Assembly (NCBI GenBank): GCA_964496875.1
Contig: CAZCBH010000012.1
Location: forward strand, 37,125-101,124
Direction of reading: 5' to 3'
From: RI-106 sp964496875
Lineage (GTDB): Bacteria; Cyanobacteriota; Vampirovibrionia; Obscuribacterales; Obscuribacteraceae
Length of the DNA stretch: 64,000 nucleotides
This document shows, piece by piece, positions 8,512-17,098 of this stretch (position 1 is the stretch's first letter; every line of letters starts with the position of its first letter). The position numbers and the translations under genes were made by a program. The notes beneath the pieces were generated by a model. The model did no database searches. It saw only the letters and a program-made list of their open reading frames with translations, and had not been told where the DNA came from.

Positions 8512-9333
8512 ATCGGCCACCGGAATCATCTCTTTGTATTTGAACAGAGATGGCACGGTAAGCACCCCTCCATCCAGACTGACGATTAGGGCGGTCAGGT
8601 TGTTTGCCGCATGGATGCCGAGGGCGTATTCCAGCCCTTTTGTTTTAATCGTGATTACAGAAAGGAAAGCACCGATCCCGAAATAGAGCAGTCCGACCAG
8701 ATAGGGATTTGACGCCATCTCGGGATTCCACATATGAGGGAAGAAAAAGAGGACTCCGTTCAAGATGGATAGAAACCAGATATTCTCTGAGATTTTCGCC
8801 GTTGCCTGCAAAATCCAACCTCGAAAATACAGTTCTTCTGCCGTGGTTTGCAGTGGTGTCATAATCAGCACCAGAGGAAGGTAGAGAAAGTAGCTGCTTG
8901 CCTCGAAGGTCCATTCATAGGTCTTGGGGCGAATCAGATAATCTATCCCGAATGCGGTCAGACCCAGCCCCAGCCATAGAAGAAAGCCAAATGCTATGCG
9001 AGACCAGCGAATCTTTTTTTGTGGCGATACGAGGGAGAGAACAGGTCTATTGTGAAGAACCTTCACACCGAACAGTACTGCGATGAGAAGAGGCATTATC
9101 GATAGATTTAGAGAAATATACTCAATAATAGGGTCGACGTTTTTGAGGTGTCCGAGGTCGTCGAATTCCGGCCACCCTTTGATCAGCAGTATCACAGAGA
9201 CAAGATAGAAGATGATGCCGACAACGAAATAGAATATCCCGCCACCTGTTATGCCCAGAGCGTAGAGCCAGCCCTGGGATCTTCCTTCCTCTGCCATGGC
9301 CAGAAATTGATTTTGGATGTTCTTGCTTTTCAT
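8434..9333 (-). CDS. CPBP-family intramembrane metalloprotease (CAAX protease-like)
   Basis: 299 residues, about eight membrane helices. The three family motifs are present: EELYFRGW (EExxxR), FFFPHMW (FxxxH-type) and HAANNLT (HxxxN). In characterised homologues the Glu and His residues activate water or bind metal inside the membrane. Bacterial members serve in peptide export, immunity to self-made peptides or surface protein processing; none of these can be singled out here. The 3' end overlaps the convergent glycosyltransferase-like gene by 78 bases. Confidence 0.88.
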   Translation of the reverse strand: MKSKNIQNQFLAMAEEGRSQGWLYALGITGGGIFYFVVGIIFYLVSVILLIKGWPEFDDLGHLKNVDPIIEYISLNLSIMPLLIAVLFGVKVLHNRPVLSLVSPQKKIRWSRIAFGFLLWLGLGLTAFGIDYLIRPKTYEWTFEASSYFLYLPLVLIMTPLQTTAEELYFRGWILQATAKISENIWFLSILNGVLFFFPHMWNPEMASNPYLVGLLYFGIGAFLSVITIKTKGLEYALGIHAANNLTALIVSLDGGVLTVPSLFKYKEMIPVADLVAFTASALIAGFLILRREKRTANQ

Positions 9334-9382
9334 TCTTGCAATAATACCGCTTTCGGTTCACAAGTTGATAGAAATTGTCCAC

Positions 9383-9413
9383 AATAGAAAAGAAGGTCCG
9401 ACTGCTCGGACCT
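9383..9413 (-). terminator. Rho-independent terminator of the LysM protein gene
   Basis: AGGTCCGA (9394-9401) and TCGGACCT (9406-9413) form a perfect 8-bp stem with a 4-base loop. Read on the minus strand the stem is followed by TTCTTTTCT. It lies about 45 bases after the stop of the gene at 9456-11792. Confidence 0.8.
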
Positions 9414-9455
9414 CCCTCTCTTGGAATGCGACTTTTAGGTCACATTTCCAACCCC

Positions 9456-11792
9456 TCATCTGCGGAAATATTTCTGCTCGTAGGCACGGGCTAAGGCTTG
9501 GATTTGATCCGCCGGAGGAAGTACATACTTCCTGCCAGCGTAATAGATAGGCTCTCTTGCTATTACGCATCCGTTGGCATCCTGCTCGAATCTGGGCGGC
9601 AGATTGTTGGCTGCGTAGAGCGCCTCTATAGGCACTGCATGACCATATTTTTTCATGGCTAAGCTGGAGAGAGTGTCACCGTACATCAATCTGACTTCGG
9701 TGGCTTCGTTGGCTTCACCGGCACGAGAGGCATTTTGTTCTCTCAGCTGCTCGGCTCTGGCTCTGTACTGTTCGGTCAATCTCGGGATGTCCTGGGCGCT
9801 GGGGAGAATTATCTCCTTGCCGGCACCATATGACGGATCGAGGATAGTCGGCTTGCCGTTTTCATTGACGACGCTGGGCTGCATGCCGTTGGCTTCGAAG
9901 ATGGCTTCGATTGCCGGGGTGCCGTATTTCTGGATTGCCATATTCCAGAGACGATCACCATTTTGCAGGGTCACTTTTGTGGCGTCACCGGCATCTCCAA
10001 GATTAGAGTGTCTTTCCAATGGGCGTTCGTGTTGTACCTGTTGTGCGTGCTGTATGCTTTGCTCTCTTCTCTGGGGAGCGGCTTCGGCATCGCGATGGAT
10101 AACCGGCTGATCATTTCTGACGACGACATCATCGCGTCTGGGCGGAATATATTGTTCACGCTGTTCTACGTGACCATTCATAGGCTGACGTCTTTGATGA
10201 TCTCTAGACGCTTCCATCTCCATGGTTTCTCTAGTGATACCATGTTTGCCGGAGTAGTTGATGATGTCGGACAAGGTGATTTTACCGCCGTCACCTTCTG
10301 CCGAAGCTTTTATAGATCCGTAGTTCTCTCTCATGAATGACGCTGTACTGCGCTCTTCGGGAGAGAAGCGGAAGGTATCGGTTTTGGCCTGATCGAGATC
10401 ATCTTTGCTTATCTGACCGTCGCCCTGGGAGAGCTTGTTGAAGCCTTCAGTAGAGCTGAAGAATTTCATCATGTTTCTCGACATATCGATTTTCTGTTTG
10501 TCGGAGACATCTTCGTTAAGCATCGCAAGCGCGTCATCTTTAGAGATGCCCAGGCGCTTTTCACGATCGTCGGCGTCGTAATCGTTATTGAAGTGATTGT
10601 CCTGATGAGCCATGGCGATGGTGTCCGAGTTGTGTCTAAGATTAGCCATGAGCATGGATTCGACCGGATGATCTTTGGCTCTGTCAGACTGAAGGAAGGA
10701 ATCCAGATCTGATTGATTGATATAACGGTTGTCTCCTTTGAGAGTGTCGAAGTTCTCTAATGCGTATTGGCCCATGGTGCGACGGAGCAGAGAGTCGGAG
10801 CTGAGCCCGCGGCTGACACCGGTTCTTATCTCGTTTATCTCCTGGGGACTCAAGCCGCTTTTGACCAGATGATCATCGAATTGTCTGAGATTGCCGGTGA
10901 GGTCTCCATCTTGAAGACCGGCTCTTATAGAGCGCAGGCCGAGGTCGACATTGCCGCCGACTTTATCGGCAGGAGAGATTCTCGCCTCTACTTCATGACG
11001 CACCGGGGACTCGGCGATATCGGCGCTGACGCCGTGCTTGCCGGACCAGTTCACCACATCAGAGAGACTCATCTTGAAGTTGCTGTCACCGGATGCGGAG
11101 GCACGAATGCCACCGAAATTTTTATCCATATAATTGAGAGCGTTTCGCTGTTCAGAATTATAGCGAACCGTATCGACCCTTGCTTTATCAAGCTCATCGC
11201 CGGAGAGCAGGTTGTCACTGCCGGCGAGGCTGCTCCATGTGGAAGAGTTTCCGAAGAAGCGCATCATTTTTGCCGACATCTCGGTGTGGAAGCTGCCCTT
11301 GTTCTTGTCTTGACCCCATTCAGAAAGGTCTTTCTTACTGATGCCTTTGCCAATTTCTTCAGAATCGCTCGGTCTTTCGTCACGGAAGCTGCTGGCGTCT
11401 TCATGGGAGAGCGCTATAGAACTCATATTGCTTCTGAGACCGCGGGTTATCAGTCCACGAACAGGTAGATTCGATTCGATGCCTGCCTGCAGGGCGCCGT
11501 CTAGATCATTCGAGTGAATGTAGTTGTCACCATTGGACATGGTACCGAAACTTTTTGAGGAATAATCTACTAATACTCTTGGTAAAAGTCCGGATTCTTG
11601 TAGTTTGCTGCCGAGGGATTTGCTTACCTCGAGCTTCTCCTGTCCGCTCAAATTAGAGCCGGAAATATCTCGGTCCAGTCCGTTGACCACATCGGCCAGG
11701 TTGTTATTTCTGATACCTTCTTTGATCGTATCGAATGCATGGTTGGCAGCATTCTCAACGCTATTTTGCGCATGGGCGCCATCAATCGACAT
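9456..11792 (-). CDS. EF-hand-like repeat protein with two C-terminal LysM domains
   Basis: 778 residues, no signal peptide seen. Two long homologous halves lie at about 20-260 and 282-520. Each carries Asp/Asn-rich EF-hand-like loops (GDNYIHSNDLD, SDNLLSGDELD, GDGQISKDDLD, GDGGKITLSDI) and each closes with the same ending, NWSGKHGVS or NYSGKHGIT. A Gln/Arg-rich linker (about 525-600) leads to two LysM-like modules at about 604-665 and 697-758, which in other proteins bind glycan chains of the cell wall. ATG 11792 is chosen because GGAGG stands 8 bases before it; the frame is open further upstream without support. A promoter and a terminator flank the gene. Binding of calcium and peptidoglycan is inferred. 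Confidence 0.8.
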   Translation of the reverse strand: MSIDGAHAQNSVENAANHAFDTIKEGIRNNNLADVVNGLDRDISGSNLSGQEKLEVSKSLGSKLQESGLLPRVLVDYSSKSFGTMSNGDNYIHSNDLDGALQAGIESNLPVRGLITRGLRSNMSSIALSHEDASSFRDERPSDSEEIGKGISKKDLSEWGQDKNKGSFHTEMSAKMMRFFGNSSTWSSLAGSDNLLSGDELDKARVDTVRYNSEQRNALNYMDKNFGGIRASASGDSNFKMSLSDVVNWSGKHGVSADIAESPVRHEVEARISPADKVGGNVDLGLRSIRAGLQDGDLTGNLRQFDDHLVKSGLSPQEINEIRTGVSRGLSSDSLLRRTMGQYALENFDTLKGDNRYINQSDLDSFLQSDRAKDHPVESMLMANLRHNSDTIAMAHQDNHFNNDYDADDREKRLGISKDDALAMLNEDVSDKQKIDMSRNMMKFFSSTEGFNKLSQGDGQISKDDLDQAKTDTFRFSPEERSTASFMRENYGSIKASAEGDGGKITLSDIINYSGKHGITRETMEMEASRDHQRRQPMNGHVEQREQYIPPRRDDVVVRNDQPVIHRDAEAAPQRREQSIQHAQQVQHERPLERHSNLGDAGDATKVTLQNGDRLWNMAIQKYGTPAIEAIFEANGMQPSVVNENGKPTILDPSYGAGKEIILPSAQDIPRLTEQYRARAEQLREQNASRAGEANEATEVRLMYGDTLSSLAMKKYGHAVPIEALYAANNLPPRFEQDANGCVIAREPIYYAGRKYVLPPADQIQALARAYEQKYFRR

Positions 11793-11891
11793 AGCCTGGA
11801 CCTCCGGGGAAAGTGAGCAGTGTAGGGGGTTAAGAACAATCAGGCCAACACCGTTTATTCGATTTGTATGCAATTTGCGAGCGTGCCTATG

Positions 11892-11920
11892 ATAGTATGT
11901 CGACCCACCCTCAATATCAA
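11892..11920 (-). promoter_or_regulatory. Sigma-70-type promoter for the LysM protein gene
   Basis: On the minus strand TTGATA (11915-11920) and TACTAT (11892-11897) are separated by 17 bases, close to the housekeeping consensus. Transcription would begin near 11885, giving a leader of about 90 bases before the ATG at 11792. Confidence 0.55.
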
Positions 11921-11985
11921 TACGGGAAATTACGTAGGTAGTCGTATATTTGATTAAAACTCTCAATTCGGCACGAGTCCGGTTG

Positions 11986-13893
11986 TCACAATATCATTTC
12001 TAATCCGGAGCGGGATTTTTGCGAGACATCCAGGTCCAGTCCGGGGCGGATTTTGCTGATCTCCGGTCTAATGCTGTCGCCAATGTGCTTGCAGCGGATG
12101 AAGCGAAGGCTTTTAAGAGACGGTATTGTAGCCAGGCTCAGTGCTTCTTCCCGGGTGAACTCCGGGCTGTCTTTGATAGTCAGGTTTTCCAGCTTCATAG
12201 AATGGAGCACCTCCTGGTAGTTTCCGGGGAGCTTGCCCAGTTCCATCTCTTTCAGGGTCTTGTTGTTCTTTAGAGCGGCAAAGTCTCCGGCGGCGATATC
12301 ATTCTGGGAGATATGAAGTCTGGTTATATTCGGAAGCTCATTCATCTTACTAAGGAAGGAGAATTTAAGGGATTTATTGTCTGTCAATACCAGGGTATTG
12401 AGGCTTTTCATCCGTAGTATGGGCTCCAGACCTTTTTCGGTCAATATGGACCTTTCTATACAAAAGGATTTCAGCTTGTCGAGCCTGGTCAGGACTTTCA
12501 AGTCTTCGTTCTTGAAGCCGTAACACTGGATGAGGTCGAGAGTTTCGATACCTTCTCTCTCGGCTATTATTTTGAGTGCTCTGGAGTCGATTTCGCTTTC
12601 CATCAGTTTTAGCTTGCGAAGGGGCAGATGGGCAGCGGCTTCCAGTGTGTCGCCTTTTAGATTGTCCATTCTAAAAAGCAGAGTATGGATATCATTATGG
12701 TCTTTCAGAAAGGCTAGATCCGATTTCCTGCCGTCCACATCACCCATGACGGAGTAGTATCCGGGGGCATTACTCTTCTCTGCTTTTAAGTGGGGTTTGC
12801 CGCCCGTTATTGAATCTATGGATACGCTATTGTCCAGGAAGACTTCCTTTCCTTTCTTCGCTTTGCCGTCCTGGCTTTTTTCATTCTCTTTACCGAGACC
12901 TGGAATAAACACTTTCAAGGCGAGCATAGTGAATGCAATAGAAGCCAGAATGACCGCAGCGGTGATCACAGGCTTTCTAGTTTTGCGACGGTTTTTTATG
13001 GAGCCCGGACCTATCTCTCCATCGTCTTGCTCATCATCTTCAAAGGCGGCGTTTTCATAGCGCTCCAGGTCTTTGAGCACCTCATCGAAACTATTGTATC
13101 GGTCCGTTTCTTTTTTCGCCAGGCAGCGTGCGGCAAGTTTTTCTATGGCATCAGGAAACTCGATATCAGAGCGTTCTAGCAAGGTTGGCGGTGGGGCGTT
13201 TGCGTGCAGCATCATCGTGGCGCTGGCCGACTCGCCAAGAAAAGGCGGGTCGCCTGTGAGGATTTCGAAGAGGACACAGCCGAAGCCGTAAATATCCGAA
13301 GCCTTCGAGACCGGTTCTCCGCGCACGGCTTCAGGGCTCATATAAGGTGGACTGCCCACTGCGGCTCCAGTGCGGGTCAACTCCAGAGCGGTGCCTTCTT
13401 CTATCTTGGCGATACCGAAGTCCACCAGTTTAACGGTTCCATCGTAGTGACCTTTTTCTATCAGGATGTTCGAAGGTTTTAGATCTCGGTGCAATACTCC
13501 ATGATCGTGCGAATGTTTCATACCCAGGCAGATCTGTTTCAACAAAGGGACCGCATCGCTCAGTTTGAGCGCTTTAAGCTTGTGAAGTCGACTTTCGAGA
13601 CTCTCTCCTTCGATATACTCCATAGTCAAAAAGAGCTGACCGTCTTCCAGCAATCCGAAATCCAGGATTTTTATGATATTCGGATGTTCTAATTTGGCTA
13701 TTGCTCGGGCTTCGGTCTGCAGCCGGGCTGCTTTGATGTCGTCGGGTTTTTTATTAAGAAGCTTCATGGCGACAATTCTTTTGACCGAACTGTCTTCGCA
13801 TTTTAAAACCACACCCATGGCGCCCTCGCCTAGTTTCGCCAGGGATTTATATCTTTTGCTATGAAAGTACTCGGACTTATTTTCTTTCACCAC
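11986..13893 (-). CDS. Membrane Ser/Thr protein kinase with extracytoplasmic leucine-rich repeats
   Basis: 635 residues. A Hanks-type kinase domain spans about 15-278, with GEGAMG (22-27), Lys44 in VAMK, HRDLKPSN (135-142), DFG (158-160) and SPE (186-188), so it should be active. An acidic stretch is followed by one membrane helix (about 307-329). The remaining 300 residues carry LRR-like units (LDKLKSFCIERS, MKSLNTLVLTDN, LPNITRLHISQND), which would face the periplasm. The order is the reverse of plant receptor kinases. The start is one of two adjacent GTG codons (13893 or 13890) after GGGAG. Two further genes of the same architecture lie at 41551 and 53002. Confidence 0.9.
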   Translation of the reverse strand: MVKENKSEYFHSKRYKSLAKLGEGAMGVVLKCEDSSVKRIVAMKLLNKKPDDIKAARLQTEARAIAKLEHPNIIKILDFGLLEDGQLFLTMEYIEGESLESRLHKLKALKLSDAVPLLKQICLGMKHSHDHGVLHRDLKPSNILIEKGHYDGTVKLVDFGIAKIEEGTALELTRTGAAVGSPPYMSPEAVRGEPVSKASDIYGFGCVLFEILTGDPPFLGESASATMMLHANAPPPTLLERSDIEFPDAIEKLAARCLAKKETDRYNSFDEVLKDLERYENAAFEDDEQDDGEIGPGSIKNRRKTRKPVITAAVILASIAFTMLALKVFIPGLGKENEKSQDGKAKKGKEVFLDNSVSIDSITGGKPHLKAEKSNAPGYYSVMGDVDGRKSDLAFLKDHNDIHTLLFRMDNLKGDTLEAAAHLPLRKLKLMESEIDSRALKIIAEREGIETLDLIQCYGFKNEDLKVLTRLDKLKSFCIERSILTEKGLEPILRMKSLNTLVLTDNKSLKFSFLSKMNELPNITRLHISQNDIAAGDFAALKNNKTLKEMELGKLPGNYQEVLHSMKLENLTIKDSPEFTREEALSLATIPSLKSLRFIRCKHIGDSIRPEISKIRPGLDLDVSQKSRSGLEMIL

Positions 13894-14011
13894 AGGCTCC
13901 CATGCCCTCTAGCAATTCATACCCGACCATCGGGTTTATCAAGAATGGCGCGGGATAATTTTGCAGTTTGATCGGGAACAAGGTGGTAGGTAAATGGAGG
14001 ATTCCGATTTG

Positions 14012-14581
14012 ATGCGAGCAGTTGCTTTGTCTTTTATTGTCCTACTCTCGGGTGTGGTTCCGGCAGCTTCGGCTTATGATCCTAATTTCGATCAGAAGGT
14101 GAAGTATCACCAGTCCAGAGTGAACTGGAAAATCCAGGAAGGAAAGGAGAGAATGAGGAAGGCTCGGGAGGCTAGAAGCTCTGCCAGCGCCACCTATGGC
14201 GCCGCCGGTTCTGCAGCGGCCGTGAGCAGTTATTCCTCTAACAGTAGCAGCAGTAGCCGAAGTACTGCAGCCAGCGCCGCCGGACGTCCCTCCACCGGTC
14301 CGAGTCAGGCGCTGCAGTCTTTTATATCGGTGGCCAATCGCGCCAATAGAATAGAGTATCTCTATCCTTATGCCTTGAAGGGGAAAACCGAGTACTGGCA
14401 GCGCCTCAGCACCGACAACAAGATGAAAGAGTTGCGGCGTATCAAGAACTGGACCGGCAGTGCCCGGATGCTTTCCGTCGACAACAAGGGGGCTCTGGCT
14501 ACGATCAAACTGCAGGGCAGAATCCGCGGTGTCAATATGTGGGTCGAGAACGGGCAGTGGAAGTACAGTGACGACTTTTAG
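14012..14581 (+). CDS. Exported protein of unknown function with Ser-rich linker
   Basis: 189 residues. A signal peptide (MRAVALSFIVLLSGVVPAASA) is followed by a short charged helix, a low-complexity Ala/Ser stretch (about 60-95) and a C-terminal alpha/beta domain (about 100-189) containing YLYPYALKGKTEYWQRL and ending in WVENGQWKYSDDF, which somewhat resembles small NTF2-like folds. I do not recognise the family. ATG 14012 is preceded by GGAGG at 13996-14000, 11 bases away; an in-frame ATG at 13994 would place extra residues ahead of the signal peptide. It is convergent with the GGDEF-like gene. Confidence 0.65.
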   Translation: MRAVALSFIVLLSGVVPAASAYDPNFDQKVKYHQSRVNWKIQEGKERMRKAREARSSASATYGAAGSAAAVSSYSSNSSSSSRSTAASAAGRPSTGPSQALQSFISVANRANRIEYLYPYALKGKTEYWQRLSTDNKMKELRRIKNWTGSARMLSVDNKGALATIKLQGRIRGVNMWVENGQWKYSDDF

Positions 14582-14604
14582 GGCTTCTTGAAGGCACTGA
14601 ACGG

Positions 14605-15576
14605 TTAAACCCGGGGAGGAAACGCGATGGTGTTGCCTCCCCTTTCTATTGCCTGTTCCGAGGCTTGCTCCGCTTTGACCAGAAGCTCTTTCCAGCTTGT
14701 GCCGTGGGTCGGAAAAGAAGCGACGCCGATGCTTGCTATCAGGGAGAATTTGTACTGCCGGAATTGCAAAATCGAAGTCTCCAGGCTCCTTCGGATCTCG
14801 TCCATCAACTGGGCGGCGTTGGGGGCCATGAACTCGGGCAGAACAACTATGACCTTGTTCTCGAATCTACCGGCAATCTCCATGTCGAGGTCTATGTAAT
14901 GGGCCAGGATCTTTCCCAGATTCTGCAATGCCGCATCCACCGCCAGTTCTCCGAAATGCCCACGAATAAGCTCCAGCTCGTGAAATGTGATGATACAGAC
15001 CGATAGCGGACGCTGATGTCTGACCGCTCTTTTCACTTCTCTCTCCAGCATTTTCATGGAATGCCTGAAATTGTAGATAGTGGGAATCTGCTGGTCATAG
15101 AAATAGGTGCGCTCTATCTTGTCTTGCTGGGCCGCTTTAGAGGCTGAGAGGATCTGGTCTTGACCCTGATCCTGTCCCAAAGTCTGACCCCGCAATTGCG
15201 GCTCTTCTGCGCCATTTTGGCCCAGAAGCTCAGGCTTCCCGTCGATTGCAGGTTTTAGCGGATTAGGAGGAGCGTTCGGAGGCAGGTGAGGCTGGGCTCT
15301 TTGCACTGGTGCAGGCTTTACCGGCATCTGAGCAAGGGCTTTGAGCTGTTCCTGAATGTCCGGGGCGAGCGGCGCCGCCTCTGCTTCGCCTTCTTTCAAA
15401 ATAGGTATATCCGCTTTTTGAAAGCCGCCCAGCATCGCTTCGACATCAGGCTTGTTCGGTTTTCTGCCCATCAGGCTGTGAGACTGATCCGTCGTGGTCG
15501 GTCTTCCTTTTCTGACGCCGCTCAGGCGTCGATTGAAGGGGTCTTCGGCTATTATCCGATCTTGGTCGTTGGGCAT
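14605..15576 (-). CDS. Degenerate GGDEF-domain protein
   Basis: 323 residues. The first 150 are Pro/Gln/Ala-rich and probably disordered. Residues about 165-315 keep the diguanylate cyclase fold: the strand LSVCIITF, the helix with LxxLGKIL, and the late motif ASIGVASFP. The active-site signature is gone: where RxGGDEF should stand the sequence reads GRFENKV (236-242), and the early metal-binding Asp strand reads ITFHELELI. It should not make cyclic-di-GMP; a binding or scaffolding role is possible. The gene follows the SAF-TPR and pseudokinase genes on the same strand after about 118 bases. Confidence 0.7.
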   Translation of the reverse strand: MPNDQDRIIAEDPFNRRLSGVRKGRPTTTDQSHSLMGRKPNKPDVEAMLGGFQKADIPILKEGEAEAAPLAPDIQEQLKALAQMPVKPAPVQRAQPHLPPNAPPNPLKPAIDGKPELLGQNGAEEPQLRGQTLGQDQGQDQILSASKAAQQDKIERTYFYDQQIPTIYNFRHSMKMLEREVKRAVRHQRPLSVCIITFHELELIRGHFGELAVDAALQNLGKILAHYIDLDMEIAGRFENKVIVVLPEFMAPNAAQLMDEIRRSLETSILQFRQYKFSLIASIGVASFPTHGTSWKELLVKAEQASEQAIERGGNTIAFPPRV

Positions 15577-15694
15577 CTGTTAAGCAATACAAAAAGGCAT
15601 AGGACTACACATCATATATCATTCAACTTACCCGAATCGGCAGGAGATTTATCTATAAGGGCTTCTGCCGAAAGAGGCGGATAATTTTGCGATT

Positions 15695-17083
15695 TCAGCG
15701 CAACCAGGCGTCCTGAGCGGGTTCATAGCCCAGCTCCTTTGCCCTTGCATACTCGGAAGCGGCGGCGTCCTTATCATTCATCCTCTCTTTCAGACGGGCT
15801 CTTTCGTAGTGAAGCAAGCCCGAGCCAGCCTCATACGCCAGTGCTTTATCGAGAGTCGCCTGTGCCTCTTGCAACTTCCCTTGTTTGAACATCATATTCG
15901 ATACCAATGCCGCAATTCTTTCCGGTTCCGGATCCACTTCAAAGCTGCGCCAGTTTTTCTTCGCTCTTGTCTTGTTCTTGTTCTTGGCTGCGTTTTTGTT
16001 CGCGTCCTCATCCGGATAGACGGCAATTGCCAGAGCTGCTTCTCTTCGAGCCAGGGCCGGATCTTTCTTCTCCAGGTAGCAAACGGCTTTGCCCAGATGT
16101 GCTCCGAACAGTTCGTCCACCGCCAGGCTCCGGTCGAAGAAGATCATGGCCCGGTCGTACTTTTTTTGACCCAGAAGAATCCGACCTTTCAATTCATACA
16201 GACCGGCCAGGTCCCAGTAGTCTGATTCAATCGCTTTGTTCGCGTCGGCAAGCGCTTTGTCATAGTCTTTCAAGCGGCAATAGCTGCGTCCTCGGTAATA
16301 AGTAGAGTATCCGTCATCGGAATCGAGGCGTATTGCTTCGGTCAGCGATTTTATAGCTTCTTTGGGTTTATTCTGGCGGAAGTAGGCGACTCCTACATAG
16401 GCATAGGGTTTCTGGTTGTCCGGGGCCGTTTTTATCGCTTTCTTACTGTACTCGACCGCTTTATCGAGATCGTTGTCCTTGAGGGTAATATAGGCGAGAT
16501 AGTTGTAGGAATATTCGGATTTGCTGTTGAGGGCCACGGCTTTTTCGAAGCTCTTCACTGCTTCATCATGTTTATCAAGTTTCCAATAAGCGTGACCTAG
16601 CCATTCATAGGTTGTCGATGAATGGGGATCCTCTTTGAGCGCCGCTTGAAATAATGATACTGCCCTGGTCTTATCCTCCTCTTTCAGATAGCGGCTGCCC
16701 AGTTTTGTGAATTCCCGCGCCGATTGAGGCTTCTTGAGCAGGTGAGAACGCAGGACCTCTCCTTTGTCGAAAGTCTTGGCCGGAATGTGATCGACCGCGT
16801 CATCGAGCTTGTCGACCGCCATGGGCGGTATGTCGTCCGGGGCAGCCAGTCTTGTTTGGACATCGGCTTTGATGATGCCGTCGAAGGCTTCAATCTTGTT
16901 TCTGGCGATCACCACGGTGCCGGCCGGGGCTCCTTTGGGTGGTGGAGAGGCTTTGATATATTTCGAACTTATGAAAAGCTCCCAGATTAAAAAGCATCCG
17001 CCCATGAAGCAGATAATACAGACCAGGGCAAGGGCGACCAGGCTATTGATGAGAGTCTTGTTTTGATCGTAGTACTCGGACAC
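15695..17083 (-). CDS. Membrane-anchored SAF-like domain plus TPR protein
   Basis: 462 residues. One membrane helix (about 12-36) is followed by a segment at about 54-118 (TVVIARNKIEAFDGIIKADV, then PPMAVDKLDDAV and FDKGEVLRSHLL) that resembles the SAF domain of CpaB/FlgA-type proteins. The rest is an array of eight or so TPR units, broken by a Lys/Asn-rich insert near 370-385. The start is GTG 17083, 15 bases after the pseudokinase stop and without a visible ribosome binding site, so translation may be coupled. The pairing suggests that the TPR domain works in the periplasm as partner of a cytoplasmic kinase-like protein. The SAF reading is moderately sure. Confidence 0.7.
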   Translation of the reverse strand: MSEYYDQNKTLINSLVALALVCIICFMGGCFLIWELFISSKYIKASPPPKGAPAGTVVIARNKIEAFDGIIKADVQTRLAAPDDIPPMAVDKLDDAVDHIPAKTFDKGEVLRSHLLKKPQSAREFTKLGSRYLKEEDKTRAVSLFQAALKEDPHSSTTYEWLGHAYWKLDKHDEAVKSFEKAVALNSKSEYSYNYLAYITLKDNDLDKAVEYSKKAIKTAPDNQKPYAYVGVAYFRQNKPKEAIKSLTEAIRLDSDDGYSTYYRGRSYCRLKDYDKALADANKAIESDYWDLAGLYELKGRILLGQKKYDRAMIFFDRSLAVDELFGAHLGKAVCYLEKKDPALARREAALAIAVYPDEDANKNAAKNKNKTRAKKNWRSFEVDPEPERIAALVSNMMFKQGKLQEAQATLDKALAYEAGSGLLHYERARLKERMNDKDAAASEYARAKELGYEPAQDAWLR

Positions 17084-17098
17084 GATTTATTTATGTAT

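Noticed and set aside
10767..11468. 233-codon plus-strand frame inside the LysM protein gene
   Set aside because: The minus-strand gene has domains, a ribosome binding site, a promoter and a terminator; the plus frame has no recognisable content.
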